From contig NZ_BNBZ01000014.1 in NCBI RefSeq assembly GCF_014656215.1, positions 124,001 to 188,000 on the forward strand: a DNA stretch of 64,000 nt, given 5' to 3'. Positions 37,016-45,856 of the stretch are shown here, one piece after another. The notes beneath the pieces are model-generated. The model ran no database searches and was not told the DNA's origin. It was given only the letters and a program-made list of their open reading frames with translations. Made by a program: the position numbers and the translations under genes. How positions within the stretch are numbered: the first letter of the stretch is position 1; each line of letters starts with the position of its first letter. This stretch comes from Streptomyces zaomyceticus. Its GTDB lineage: Bacteria; Actinomycetota; Actinomycetes; Streptomycetales; Streptomycetaceae.

Positions 37016-37606
37016 ATGGCGGATGAACAAATGGCCGTCGACCGGAACGAGGTTCCGGGCGACGACACGGGCGGCGCGCCCGACAAGGCCGGGAGCGAGC
37101 CGCCCGGCGAGGTCCTGAGCGCCCCGGTCGGCGTGCCGACGGGCGCGCTTCCGGCACGCCCGCTGGACGCGATCGACCGGGACATCCTGCGGTTGCTGCA
37201 AACGGACGGTCGCGCCTCGGTACGCTCCGTGGCCGAGCGGGTGCACGTCTCGCGTGCCAACGCCTACGCGCGCATCAACCGGCTCATCGACGACGGGGTG
37301 ATCCGCGGCTTCAGCGCCCGGGTCAACCACGAGCGGGCGGGCCACGGAGCCTCCGCCTACATCACGCTCAAGATCGTGCAGAACTCCTGGCGCACGGTCC
37401 GCGAGCAGCTGAAGACGCTGCCGGGTGCCACACACATAGCGCTGGTCAGCGGAGATTTCGACGTTCTGCTGCTGGTGCACACACCGGACAACCGGACGCT
37501 GCGCGAGCTGGTGCTCACCCGGCTCCAGTCGATCCCCGAGGTGCTGTCCACACGCACGCTGCTGGTCTTCGAGGAGACGGACCTCAACACGGACCCGCAC
37601 GCCTGA
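37016..37606 (+). CDS. bkdR: Lrp/AsnC-type regulator of branched-chain catabolism
   Basis: This 196-residue feast/famine regulator has an AsnC-type HTH (~50-105: LDAIDRDILRLLQTDGRASVRSVAERVHVSRANAYARINRL, split over helices) and a RAM ligand-binding domain (~110-190, ALVSGDFDVLLLVHTPD). About 45 residues of acidic/Pro-rich leader precede the HTH. It is divergent from the second bkd operon, matching BkdR in S. coelicolor, which affects bkd transcription; the ligand is probably a branched-chain amino acid. GAGAGGCGG lies 6 nt before ATG 37016. It ends at a clear hairpin terminator. Confidence 0.88.
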   Translation: MADEQMAVDRNEVPGDDTGGAPDKAGSEPPGEVLSAPVGVPTGALPARPLDAIDRDILRLLQTDGRASVRSVAERVHVSRANAYARINRLIDDGVIRGFSARVNHERAGHGASAYITLKIVQNSWRTVREQLKTLPGATHIALVSGDFDVLLLVHTPDNRTLRELVLTRLQSIPEVLSTRTLLVFEETDLNTDPHA

Positions 37607-37631
37607 CGACGCCCGCTCTCCCCGGACGAGA

Positions 37632-37659
37632 GAGGACGGCCCCCGGCGGGGCCGTCCTC
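37632..37659 (+). terminator. bkdR terminator
   Basis: A perfect 12-bp GC-rich stem (GAGGACGGCCCC and complement) with a CGGC loop, 25 bp past the bkdR stop. Confidence 0.8.
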
Positions 37660-37790
37660 GTCCGCACGGGCCCGGCCGTCCTCTGTCCACCGGAGCCCGG
37701 CCGTGCACGTCCACACGGGTCCGGGGGCCGGCTCCGGGCCACCATGGGCCCGGCAGAGCCCCTCGGGTCCTCAGCGGGGCTTCTCGGTCC

Positions 37791-38384
37791 TCAGCGGGCC
37801 GTCCTGAGCCCGTCGAAGGCCAGGTGCGCCACGGTCTCGGCGAGCTGCTCGCGCTCCGCCGTCGCGTCCGGATGCGGCCGGTACCACTCCACCAGCGAGT
37901 TGATCATGCCGAAGAGGAGCCGGGTCGCGAGCCGGATGTCCACATCGGCCCGCAGGTCGCCCTCCTCGGCGGCGGCCTTGAGCAGCTCGGCCACCTTGTG
38001 GTCGAACTCCCGTCGCCGCTCCATGGCCCACCGCTCGGTGCCCGTGTTGCCCCGCACGCGCAGCAGCAGCGTCACGTACGGCAGCTCCGCTATCAGCACC
38101 TCGACCGTGCGGCGCGTGACGTACTCGACCCGCTCGACGGCCCGGCCGCGCACGGCCCCCGGCTCGTCGAGGATCGCGAAGAGCCCGTCGAGCGCCCGGC
38201 TCACCGCCCGCCGCAGCAGCTCCTCCTTGCCGGACACATGGTGGTAGATCGACGACTTGGAGATCCCGGCCGCCTTGGACAGATGCTCCATGGAGGTGCC
38301 GTCGTAGCCCCGCTCGTTGAAGACCCGGACGGCGACCGAGAGCAGCGTCTCGGGCGTGTAGGTGTCGCGCTTCACGGTGGTCAT
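37791..38384 (-). CDS. TetR-family regulator, likely PaaR-type
   Basis: This 197-residue TetR regulator has the HTH at ~10-55 (TPETLLSVAVRVFNERGYDGTSMEHLSKAAGISKSSIYHHVSG, split over its helices) and a helical ligand domain. It is cotranscribed with, and overlaps by 4 nt (ATGA), the 3-hydroxyacyl-CoA dehydrogenase gene. Three motifs of PaaR core type lie before paaN, paaA and the second bkd operon, and this is the only TetR gene near them. The ligand is probably phenylacetyl-CoA by analogy. No prior data for this protein were checked. Assignment as PaaR is inferred. Confidence 0.75.
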   Translation of the reverse strand: MTTVKRDTYTPETLLSVAVRVFNERGYDGTSMEHLSKAAGISKSSIYHHVSGKEELLRRAVSRALDGLFAILDEPGAVRGRAVERVEYVTRRTVEVLIAELPYVTLLLRVRGNTGTERWAMERRREFDHKVAELLKAAAEEGDLRADVDIRLATRLLFGMINSLVEWYRPHPDATAEREQLAETVAHLAFDGLRTAR

Positions 38385-39991
38385 CCCGCGTCCTCCGCGT
38401 CCTCGGCGTAGCCCCGGCGCACCAGGCCGATGCTCGGCGCGTACCGCCCGGACGGATACCGCTCGTGCAGCTCTCCCAGGAGTGCCGTCGTACGCCGGAA
38501 CCCGACCTTGCCGGCCCACTCCAGCGGGCCCGCCGGATAGTTGACCCCGAGCCGCATCGCCGTGTCCACGTCCTCGGCGGAGGCGACCCTCCGGTCGACC
38601 GCGTCGGCCGCGAGGTCGGCCAGCATGGCGACCGTACGGGCGACGATCATGCCGGGCACGTCGCCGATCACGGACACCTGCTTGCCCAGGGCCTGGAAGA
38701 GTCCCACGGCCTCGGCGAGGGTCTCGGGCGCGGTCCCCTCCTTCGTGGAGAGCACGATCCTGCTCGCGCGCGCGTAGTCGAGGGCGAGGTCGAAGTAGAC
38801 GATCTCCTCCCGGTGGTACTCGAAGGAGGACTCACCGTCGGCGAGATTGAGTTCGCCGCCGCCCGGCAGCTCGATGTACCCGCCGTCCGACTTCTTGCGC
38901 CGGACCGTGATCCCGGCCGCCTCGAAGAGCTCCACCAGCGGTTCCGCGGGACCGAGGTCGCCCCGTACGACGATCCGCTTCGGCGCCTCCGCGGGCGCCG
39001 CCGTGTGCGGCTCCGGCCGCTGCGCGTCCTCCGCGTACGAGAACCAGCCGTGGCCCGTCTTCCGGCCGAGGCGCCCCGACTCCACGAGCCGCCGCTGCGC
39101 GAGCGAGGGCGTGAACTTCGGGTCCTGGTGGAAGGAGTCCCAGACGGAGCGGGTGACGGCCTCGTTCACGTCCTGGCCGATGAGGTCGGTCAGCTCGAAG
39201 GGGCCCATCCTGAAGCCGCCGCACTCGCGCAGGGCGGCGTCGATGGTGGCCGGATCGGCCGCGCCCTCCTCGAAGACCCGCAGCGCCTCGGCGTAGAAGG
39301 GGCGGGCGACCCGGTTCACGATGAAGCCGGGGGTGTCGGCGCAGCGCACCGGCGTCTTGCCCCAGCCCTTGACCGTCTCGTACGCGCGCGTGGCGACGTC
39401 CCGGTCGGTGGCGAAGCCGCTGACGACCTCGACGAGCGGGAGCAGCGGCGCCGGGTTGAAGAAGTGCAGTCCGACGAACCGGCCGGGCAGCCGGAGCCCT
39501 CCCGCGATGGCGGTGACGGAGAGCGAGGAGGTGTTGGTGGCGAGGACGGTGTCGTCGCCGACGACCTTCTCCAGATCGGCGAAGAGCTGCTGCTTGACGG
39601 GGAGCAGCTCGACGATCGCCTCGACGACGAGCGCCGCGTCCGCGAGCTCGTCGAGTTCCCGGGCCGCGTGCAGCCGTCCGACGGCCGCCTCGCGCGCGGT
39701 GGCGTCCAGGCGTCCCTTCTCGACGAGCCGGTCGAGGCGGGCGGTCAGGGCGGCCACGGCCTCCTCGGCGCGACCGGGGGCGCTGTCGTAGAGGCGTACG
39801 GGATGGCCGGCGACCAGGGCGACCTGGGCGATGCCCTGGCCCATGGTGCCCGTCCCGACGACGGCGACGGTACGGTCCCGCCCGACGGGCCCCGGGGCCC
39901 CTTCGGCTGCGGCTTCTGCGGCTTCCACTGCGGCGGCGGGCTCACTGGCGGTCACGTCGTCGCTCCCCCTGACGGTCACGTTGGCGCTCAT
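38381..39991 (-). CDS. paaH: 3-hydroxyacyl-CoA dehydrogenase (PaaH-type)
   Basis: This 536-residue enzyme has an N-terminal Rossmann domain with VAVVGTGTMGQGIAQVALVAG (split), LATNTSSLSVTAIA, FFNPAPLLPLVEVV and two 3HCDH C-terminal domains, including GFIVNRVARPFYAEA and the second half YARASRIVLSTKEGT. It oxidises 3-hydroxyadipyl-CoA in phenylacetate degradation. The ATG at 39991 follows GGGGAGGATC 8 nt upstream. The first ~35 residues are Ala/Glu-rich and non-conserved. It is divergent from paaN around a PaaR-like operator, and the TetR gene follows, overlapping. Confidence 0.88.
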   Translation of the reverse strand: MSANVTVRGSDDVTASEPAAAVEAAEAAAEGAPGPVGRDRTVAVVGTGTMGQGIAQVALVAGHPVRLYDSAPGRAEEAVAALTARLDRLVEKGRLDATAREAAVGRLHAARELDELADAALVVEAIVELLPVKQQLFADLEKVVGDDTVLATNTSSLSVTAIAGGLRLPGRFVGLHFFNPAPLLPLVEVVSGFATDRDVATRAYETVKGWGKTPVRCADTPGFIVNRVARPFYAEALRVFEEGAADPATIDAALRECGGFRMGPFELTDLIGQDVNEAVTRSVWDSFHQDPKFTPSLAQRRLVESGRLGRKTGHGWFSYAEDAQRPEPHTAAPAEAPKRIVVRGDLGPAEPLVELFEAAGITVRRKKSDGGYIELPGGGELNLADGESSFEYHREEIVYFDLALDYARASRIVLSTKEGTAPETLAEAVGLFQALGKQVSVIGDVPGMIVARTVAMLADLAADAVDRRVASAEDVDTAMRLGVNYPAGPLEWAGKVGFRRTTALLGELHERYPSGRYAPSIGLVRRGYAEDAEDAG

Positions 39992-40038
39992 AGGAGTGAT
40001 CCTCCCCGATGGGTTTTCCACAGGATCGACAGGCCCCC

Positions 40039-40066
40039 TTGTCCCGACCGATCGTTCGGTTACTCT
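40039..40066 (+). promoter_or_regulatory. paaN promoter with PaaR-like operator in its spacer
   Basis: TTGTCC (40039-40044) and TACTCT (40061-40066) are 16 bp apart. ACCGATCGTTCGGT (40047-40060), a full match to ACCGNNCGNNCGGT, fills the spacer exactly. A bound repressor would block RNA polymerase. The site also lies in the paaH promoter region on the other strand. Confidence 0.72.
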
Positions 40067-40115
40067 AACTCCGTACGTGTCTCCCTGCCCAGCTCGACGA
40101 GGAGTTGGTCCATCC

Positions 40116-41813
40116 ATGGCCACCGTTCTGCCGACCACCGACCGACTGGCCGAGAAGCACCGGTCCACGCTCGATCAGGCGCTCGACACCATCCGGACCC
40201 GTGCCTACTGGTCGCCGTACCCCGAGCACCCGAAGGCGTACGGGACGGACGGCTCGCTCGACGCGGCCGCCGGCCTCGCCGCCCACCAGGCCCTGCTGAA
40301 CACCCGCTTCGAGCTCGACCAGCCCGGCACGGACGGCTGGACCGGCGGCGAGACCTCGCCGTACGGCCCCGAGCTCGGCATCGAGTACCCGCACGCCGAC
40401 ATCGACGTCCTGCTCCCCGCGATGCGCGCGGGCACGGCCGCCTGGCGCGACGCCGGCGCCGAGACCCGTGCCCTGGTCTGTCTGGAGATCCTCACCCGGA
40501 TCTCCGCCCGCACCCACGAGTTCGCCCACGCCGTCATGCACACCAGCGGACAGGCGTTCATGATGGCGTTCCAGGCCGGCGGCCCGCACGCCCAGGACCG
40601 CGGCCTGGAGGCCGTGGCGTACGCGTACGCGGAGCAGACCCGCACCCCCGCCGGGCGGGCCGACTGGTCCAAGCCCCAGGGCAAGCGCGACCCCCTGGAG
40701 CTGAGCAAGGAGTTCACCCCGGTCGGCCGCGGCATCGCCCTGGTGATCGGCTGCAACACCTTCCCCACGTGGAACGGCTACCCGGGCCTGTTCGCCTCCC
40801 TCGCCACCGGCAACCCGGTCCTGGTCAAGCCCCACCCGCGCGCCGTGCTCCCGCTCGCGCTGACCGTCCAGGTCGCCCGTGAGGTGCTCGCCGAGACCGG
40901 CTTCGACCCGAACCTGGTGGCGCTCGCCGTCGAGCGGCCGGGCGAGGGAATCGCCAAGACCCTGGCGGTCCGCCCCGAGATCCGGATCATCGACTACACC
41001 GGCTCCACCGCCTTCGGCGACTGGCTGGAGGCCAACGCCCGCCAGGCGCAGGTCTACACCGAGAAGGCCGGCGTCAACACGGTGGTGGTCGACTCCACCG
41101 ACAACTACAAGGGGATGCTCGCCAACCTGGCCTTCTCGCTGTCCCTGTACAGCGGCCAGATGTGCACCACCCCGCAGAACCTGCTGATCCCCCGTGACGG
41201 CATCACCACCGACCAGGGCCCCAAGACGTACGACGAGGTCGTCTCCGACCTCGCCGCGGCGGTCGGCGGTCTGCTCGGCGACGACGCCCGGGCGAACGGT
41301 CTGCTCGGCGCCCTGGTCAACCCGGACGTGAAGGCGCGTCTGGAGGCCGCCGCCGGTCTCGGTGAGGTGGCACTCGCCTCCCGCGAGGTGGTCAACCCGG
41401 AGTTCCCGGACGCCGTGGTCCGTACGCCGGTCATCGTGAAGCTGGACGGCTCCAAGCCCGACGCCCAGGCCGCGTACTTCTCGGAGTGCTTCGGCCCGGT
41501 CTCCTTCGCCGTCTCGGTGGACTCCACCGACGACGCCCTGGAGCTGCTGCGGCGCACGGTCCGCGAGAAGGGCGCGATGACGGTCGGGGCGTACACGACC
41601 TCGGCCGACACCGAGCGTGCGGTGGAGGAGGTCTGCCTGGAGGAGTCGGCCCAGCTCTCGCTGAACCTCACGGGCGGGGTCTATGTGAACCAGACGGCCG
41701 CGTTCTCCGACTTCCACGGCTCCGGCGGCAACCCGGCGGCGAACGCCGCCCTGTGCGACGGCGCCTTCGTCTCGAACCGCTTCCGGGTGGTGGAGGTCCG
41801 CCGCCAGGCCTGA
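40116..41813 (+). CDS. paaN: Phenylacetic acid degradation aldehyde dehydrogenase
   Basis: This 565-residue PaaN-type aldehyde dehydrogenase has the catalytic C350 in SGQMCTTPQN, an NAD-binding region with TGSTAFGDWLEANA, and the N-terminal PaaN-specific segment RAYWSPYPEHPKAYG. It oxidises ring-opened phenylacetate intermediates; NADP is a common cofactor. It lacks the C-terminal hydratase domain found in the larger PaaZ. ATG 40116 follows GAGGAG 12 nt upstream. It starts a single-gene transcript that ends in a hairpin, divergent from paaH with a PaaR-like site in between. Confidence 0.9.
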   Translation: MATVLPTTDRLAEKHRSTLDQALDTIRTRAYWSPYPEHPKAYGTDGSLDAAAGLAAHQALLNTRFELDQPGTDGWTGGETSPYGPELGIEYPHADIDVLLPAMRAGTAAWRDAGAETRALVCLEILTRISARTHEFAHAVMHTSGQAFMMAFQAGGPHAQDRGLEAVAYAYAEQTRTPAGRADWSKPQGKRDPLELSKEFTPVGRGIALVIGCNTFPTWNGYPGLFASLATGNPVLVKPHPRAVLPLALTVQVAREVLAETGFDPNLVALAVERPGEGIAKTLAVRPEIRIIDYTGSTAFGDWLEANARQAQVYTEKAGVNTVVVDSTDNYKGMLANLAFSLSLYSGQMCTTPQNLLIPRDGITTDQGPKTYDEVVSDLAAAVGGLLGDDARANGLLGALVNPDVKARLEAAAGLGEVALASREVVNPEFPDAVVRTPVIVKLDGSKPDAQAAYFSECFGPVSFAVSVDSTDDALELLRRTVREKGAMTVGAYTTSADTERAVEEVCLEESAQLSLNLTGGVYVNQTAAFSDFHGSGGNPAANAALCDGAFVSNRFRVVEVRRQA

Positions 41814-41821
41814 TCCACGCG

Positions 41822-41851
41822 CGCGTGGAGGCTCCCCGGAGCCTCCACGCG
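41822..41851. terminator. Bidirectional terminator after paaN and SpoU methylase
   Basis: A perfect 14-bp stem (CGCGTGGAGGCTCC and complement) with a 2-nt CC gap, between convergent genes. Confidence 0.85.
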
Positions 41852-41876
41852 GCTTCCCGGAGGGAGCTCTCACTCC

Positions 41877-42602
41877 CTACGGCGTCTCGATCTCCGCATA
41901 GCGCTGGACCCAGGCGTGCATGGCGATGGCCGCAGCCGCTCCCGCGTTGATCGAGCGCGTCGAGCCGAACTGGGCGATCGAGCAGACCATCTCCACATGG
42001 GCGCGGGCCTCCTCGGTGAGCCCCGGGCCCTCCTGCCCGAAGAGCAGCACACAGCGGCGGGGCAGCACGGTCCGCTCCAGCGGCACGGCTCCCGGCAGGT
42101 TGTCGATGCCGATGACGGGCAGGCCCTCGGCCGCCGCCCACGAGGTCAGCGACTCGGTGTCCGGGTGGTGCCGGACGTGCTGGTAGCGATCGGTGACCAT
42201 GGCACCGCGCCGGTTCCAGCGCCGTCGGCCCACGATGTGGACCTCCTTCGCCAGGAAGGCGTTGGCGGTGCGCACCACCGAGCCGATGTTGAAGTCGTGG
42301 CCCCAGTTCTCCACCGCCACGTGGAAGTCGTGACGCCGGGTGTCCAGGTCGGCGACGACCGCCTCCCGCGTCCAGTACCGGTAGCGGTCCACGACATTGC
42401 GCCGGTCGCCGCCGGCGAGCAGCTCGGGGTCGTACCGCTCGCCCTCGGGCCACGGCTCCGGGTGCGGCCCGACGCCGATCTCGGGAGCGAAGCCCTCGTC
42501 GTACTGGACCGGCTCGGCGGCCCCGGCTTCCGCTTCGGCCGCGACCCCGGCTGCGACTGCGGCCCCGGCAACGGCCTCGGACTTCTCTTCGGTGGTGCTC
42601 AC
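41877..42602 (-). CDS. SpoU (TrmH)-family RNA methyltransferase
   Basis: This 241-residue SPOUT methylase has GHDFNIGSVVRTANAFLA (motif 1), VLLFGQEGPGLTEEA (motif 2) and SIAQFGSTRSINAGAAAAIAMHAW (motif 3; shown in two halves: SIAQFGSTRSI and NAGAAAAIAMHAW). This is the knotted SAM site of 2'-O-ribose methylases acting on tRNA or rRNA. A 60-residue Ala/Glu N-terminal extension precedes it. It starts with GTG 42602, overlapping the HTTM stop as GTGA. It is odd that an RNA modifier shares an operon with two membrane proteins. Confidence 0.88.
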   Translation of the reverse strand: MSTTEEKSEAVAGAAVAAGVAAEAEAGAAEPVQYDEGFAPEIGVGPHPEPWPEGERYDPELLAGGDRRNVVDRYRYWTREAVVADLDTRRHDFHVAVENWGHDFNIGSVVRTANAFLAKEVHIVGRRRWNRRGAMVTDRYQHVRHHPDTESLTSWAAAEGLPVIGIDNLPGAVPLERTVLPRRCVLLFGQEGPGLTEEARAHVEMVCSIAQFGSTRSINAGAAAAIAMHAWVQRYAEIETP

Positions 42603-43915
42603 CCGACGAGGGTACGGGGGCCGTGCTCCTCACCCGTAAGGCGCTGCTCGGGCAGCGTCCCGGCGGGCGGCCGACCCAGCAGCCGGTCCCGGCCACGCAC
42701 CACCCACGCGCCGAGCGCGACCAGGAACGGCGTCGGCAGGAAGACGGCGTCGGCGGAGATCATCGCGAGCGAGAACACCGGCAGTCCGAGGAGGACCGCG
42801 ATCCCGGCGTGCTCCAGCATCATCGCGACGAGCAGCACGTTCTTCACCTTGCGGTGGAAGAGTGTGAAGGGGAAGGCGACCTGCACGATCACCGTGCCGT
42901 AGGTCAGCACCATCACCATGACCCCGCTGGTGCCGAGCAGCTCGGAGAGGGCCGGCCAGGGGGTGAAGTAGTCGAGGTTGAGCGGGTAGAACAGCGCGGT
43001 GCCGTCCTGCCAGCGCGATCCCTGGATCTTGTACCAGCCGGCCGTGGCGTAGATCAGACAGACCTCCGCCATGATCACGACGAGGGCCGCGTTGTGCGCG
43101 AGGTTCGCGAGGGCGTCGAGCAGGGTGCGGGGCTCCTCGGCCGCGTACCGGCGGACCAGCCACCACAGTCCGTTCCCCAGCCACAGGACCCACAGCAGCA
43201 CGGGCAGCCACCACTCGCCGGTGACCTCGCTGAACCAGGTCGTGGCGAGGAGGAAACCGCCGAGCACGATCCACAGGAGCGGGCCGACGCGATCCTGGCG
43301 CGGCGGTTCCCCGGCACGGGCGGCACGGGCCTCGCGGGCCGCCCGCCGGGCGTCCAGGGACCACACCTGGGAGCAGCGCGTCAGCACGAGGTAGAGCGCG
43401 GCGAGGTGGAGGACGTTGTCGCCGCCGTCGCCCACGAAGACGGAGCGATTCTGCAGCGAGAGCACCCCGACCATGAAGACCACCGACACGGCACGGGTGC
43501 GCCAGCCCACCAGGAGCAGCACGGCGGACAGCACCGCGATCCCGTAGACGAGCTCGAACCAGAGCCGGCCGTCCGACCACATGAGGACGGTGAAGGCCCG
43601 GTTGTCGGCGATCAGCCGGCGGGCCATCTCCCAGGACCAGGGGCCGTCGGGGCCGTACAGCTCGTGCCGGAACGGCAGCTCGCGCAGCAGGAAGAGCAGC
43701 CAGGTCAGCGAGAAGCCGATCCGCACGATCGCGGTCTGGTACGGGCCGAGGGAGCGGCCCGTGACGGTCTGGACGGCACGGGCGAACCGGCGGTCCAGCG
43801 GCTCGCGGTCACGCGCGCGCGTGCCGGGGCCGCCCATCGGCTTCGCGGCGTCGCCCAGCGGCGGTACGGGGTCACTCATCGGTGCGGCGTCGCCCAGCGG
43901 TGCGGGAGTGCTCAT
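42599..43915 (-). CDS. HTTM-domain membrane protein (gamma-carboxylase-like)
   Basis: This 438-residue integral membrane protein has about ten hydrophobic segments. The HTTM-like features are GPYQTAIVRIGFSLTWLLFLL at the first helix, DGGDNVLHLAALYLVL, AGWYKIQGSRWQDG and TALFYPLNLDYF. This family includes bacterial relatives of vitamin-K-dependent gamma-glutamyl carboxylase, but catalytic activity is unproven. The start at 43915 overlaps the DUF5819 stop by 4 nt. The N-terminal ~30 residues contain a duplicated PLGDAA unit. Confidence 0.82.
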   Translation of the reverse strand: MSTPAPLGDAAPMSDPVPPLGDAAKPMGGPGTRARDREPLDRRFARAVQTVTGRSLGPYQTAIVRIGFSLTWLLFLLRELPFRHELYGPDGPWSWEMARRLIADNRAFTVLMWSDGRLWFELVYGIAVLSAVLLLVGWRTRAVSVVFMVGVLSLQNRSVFVGDGGDNVLHLAALYLVLTRCSQVWSLDARRAAREARAARAGEPPRQDRVGPLLWIVLGGFLLATTWFSEVTGEWWLPVLLWVLWLGNGLWWLVRRYAAEEPRTLLDALANLAHNAALVVIMAEVCLIYATAGWYKIQGSRWQDGTALFYPLNLDYFTPWPALSELLGTSGVMVMVLTYGTVIVQVAFPFTLFHRKVKNVLLVAMMLEHAGIAVLLGLPVFSLAMISADAVFLPTPFLVALGAWVVRGRDRLLGRPPAGTLPEQRLTGEEHGPRTLVG

Positions 43916-44721
43916 CGGCCCGCCTCCGTGCGGCTTCGGTCGGATCCGGTGGGCCGGTCGGCGTCGGTGACGGGCCACCACGGGAGGTCCCGGTAGGAGG
44001 GCGCGGTGTCGATCTTCTCGGAGCTCCAGCGGGGAGGAGGCACGGCCCGCGTGACGGCCCGGAGCTGGACGCGCCGCACCTCACCGGTGAGCGCCCGTCC
44101 GTCGGGGCCCGCGAGGACGGGAAGCGCGTCGAGGCGGAGCATCGCGATCCGGCGCATGTACTCCTCCGAGAGGCGGCCGCGCAGCCCGCTGGGGGTGTCG
44201 TCGTCGGAGTGCGAGTTGAGGTAGAAGTCCACGGCCCTGCGGAGCTCGTTCTGCTGGGCGTGGCTGGGCATCGGGTTGTGCCGGATCGCCTCGATGTCCT
44301 GGGCGGTGAGGTCGATCCAGCCGGTGGTGCGGCGGGCGCCGTCGGGGACGGCGAGCTCGGCGCGGACCTCGACGGAGATGTTCTGCTGCAGCGGATTGGG
44401 CGCGAAGAGCTTCCAGTTCTGTTCGAACTCGGGATAGACCCAGTCGTCGACGGCCTGGCCGTGCTGTTTGGTCAGCGTGTTGGACGGCGCGACGTGCAGG
44501 AACACCATCGCCAGATGGAGGCAGGCGAAGACGCCGACGACGGCGAGCGCCACGGCGAGGACGACCTGGTAGGGCAGGGACAGGGCCATGATCCCGGTGT
44601 TCGCCCGGTCCGCCGGGGGTATCGGGGATGACGTTCCCGGGGCGCCGGTCAGGGGGTCGGCAGGGGGTGCCGGACGGTCTCCGTCCGCGTCGGCGGCGTC
44701 CTTTTCGACGTACGCGTCCAT
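43912..44721 (-). CDS. DUF5819-family membrane-anchored protein
   Basis: This 269-residue protein has a cytoplasmic Asp/Pro/Ala-rich head (~40 residues), a transmembrane helix (~48-72, SLPYQVVLAVALAVVGVFACLHL), and an outer domain containing WKLFAPNPLQQNISVEVRAEL, characteristic of DUF5819. It is the first gene of a tightly overlapping operon with HTTM and SpoU genes. Function is unknown. It starts with ATG at 44721. The divergent paaA operon shares its 112-bp promoter region. That region also holds TTATCCACA (44752-44760). Confidence 0.82.
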   Translation of the reverse strand: MDAYVEKDAADADGDRPAPPADPLTGAPGTSSPIPPADRANTGIMALSLPYQVVLAVALAVVGVFACLHLAMVFLHVAPSNTLTKQHGQAVDDWVYPEFEQNWKLFAPNPLQQNISVEVRAELAVPDGARRTTGWIDLTAQDIEAIRHNPMPSHAQQNELRRAVDFYLNSHSDDDTPSGLRGRLSEEYMRRIAMLRLDALPVLAGPDGRALTGEVRRVQLRAVTRAVPPPRWSSEKIDTAPSYRDLPWWPVTDADRPTGSDRSRTEAGR

Positions 44722-44763
44722 CCCGCCCCGATCCCGATCGGCCCACCTCGGTTATCCACAGGG

Positions 44764-44819
44764 TTGACACCATACGGGCCGTCGACTCACCATTGAAGTC
44801 ATTCAACCGAACGATCGGT
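44764..44819 (+). promoter_or_regulatory. paaA promoter region with PaaR-like operator
   Basis: TTGACA (44764-44769) could be a -35, followed 18 bp later by CACCAT as a weak -10. ACCGAACGATCGGT (44806-44819), an exact ACCGNNCGNNCGGT match, lies near the expected transcription start and 14 bp before the ATG. The strong -35 and operator make repression plausible. Confidence 0.65.
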
Positions 44820-44833
44820 CGGTAGGGGGTCCG

Positions 44834-45856
44834 ATGACCGCAGTGACGGCAGGGACGACAGAGACCACGGGCGTGCCCGGAGTGTCGGACGCGGCCGTGG
44901 CGGCGGAGCAGGCCGCCTACGAGGCCGTGTTCGACGCCGCCGTGGCCGCCGATGAGCGGATCGAGCCGCGCGACTGGATGCCCGAGGCCTACCGCGCCTC
45001 GCTCGTCCGGCAGATCGCGCAGCACGCCCATTCGGAGATCATCGGCATGCAGCCGGAGGCGAACTGGATCACCAGGGCGCCCTCGCTGCGGCGCAAGGCG
45101 ATCCTGATGGCGAAGGTGCAGGACGAGGCCGGCCACGGCCTGTATCTGTACAGCGCGGCGGAGACCCTCGGCACCAGCCGGGACGAGCTGCTCGACAAGC
45201 TCCACTCGGGCCGCCAGAAGTACTCCTCGATCTTCAACTACCCGACGCTGACCTGGGCCGACGTCGGCGCGATCGGCTGGCTGGTCGACGGCGCCGCGAT
45301 CACCAACCAGGTCCCGCTGTGCCGCTGCTCCTACGGGCCGTACGCCCGCGCGATGGTCAGGGTCTGCAAGGAGGAGTCCTTCCACCAGCGCCAGGGGTAC
45401 GAGGCGCTGCTCGCCCTCTCCCGGGGCACCGAGGCCCAGCACGCCATGGCGCAGGACGCGGTGGACCGCTGGTGGTGGCCCTCGCTGATGATGTTCGGCC
45501 CGCCGGACGACGAGTCGACGCACACCGCCCAGGCGATGGCCTGGAAGATCAAGCGCCACTCCAACGACGAGCTGCGGCAGCGCTTCGTCGACATCGCCGT
45601 GCCGCAGGCCGAGGCACTCGGACTCACCCTCCCCGACCCCGACCTCCGGTGGAACGAGGAGCGCGGGCACTACGACTTCGGCCCGATCGACTGGGCCGAG
45701 TTCTGGGACGTCCTCAAGGGCAACGGCCCCTGCAACGACCAGCGCCTGAGCACGCGGCGCCAGGCCCACGAGGACGGCGCCTGGGTCAGGGAAGCGGCGG
45801 CGGCCCACGCGGAGAAGCACAAGCACACCGGCAAGCACGGGGAGGCACAGGCATGA
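44834..45856 (+). CDS. paaA: 1,2-phenylacetyl-CoA epoxidase subunit A
   Basis: This 340-residue di-iron oxygenase catalytic subunit has the four-helix bundle motifs AKVQDEAGHGLYLY and CKEESFHQRQGYEAL, giving two E-x-x-H iron-binding pairs. Together with PaaC, B, D and E it epoxidises phenylacetyl-CoA. It is followed by paaB with a 4-nt ATGA overlap. The N-terminal ~30 residues are Thr/Ala/Val-rich and probably disordered. A PaaR-like operator lies just upstream. ATG 44834 follows GGGGGTCCG. Confidence 0.93.
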   Translation: MTAVTAGTTETTGVPGVSDAAVAAEQAAYEAVFDAAVAADERIEPRDWMPEAYRASLVRQIAQHAHSEIIGMQPEANWITRAPSLRRKAILMAKVQDEAGHGLYLYSAAETLGTSRDELLDKLHSGRQKYSSIFNYPTLTWADVGAIGWLVDGAAITNQVPLCRCSYGPYARAMVRVCKEESFHQRQGYEALLALSRGTEAQHAMAQDAVDRWWWPSLMMFGPPDDESTHTAQAMAWKIKRHSNDELRQRFVDIAVPQAEALGLTLPDPDLRWNEERGHYDFGPIDWAEFWDVLKGNGPCNDQRLSTRRQAHEDGAWVREAAAAHAEKHKHTGKHGEAQA

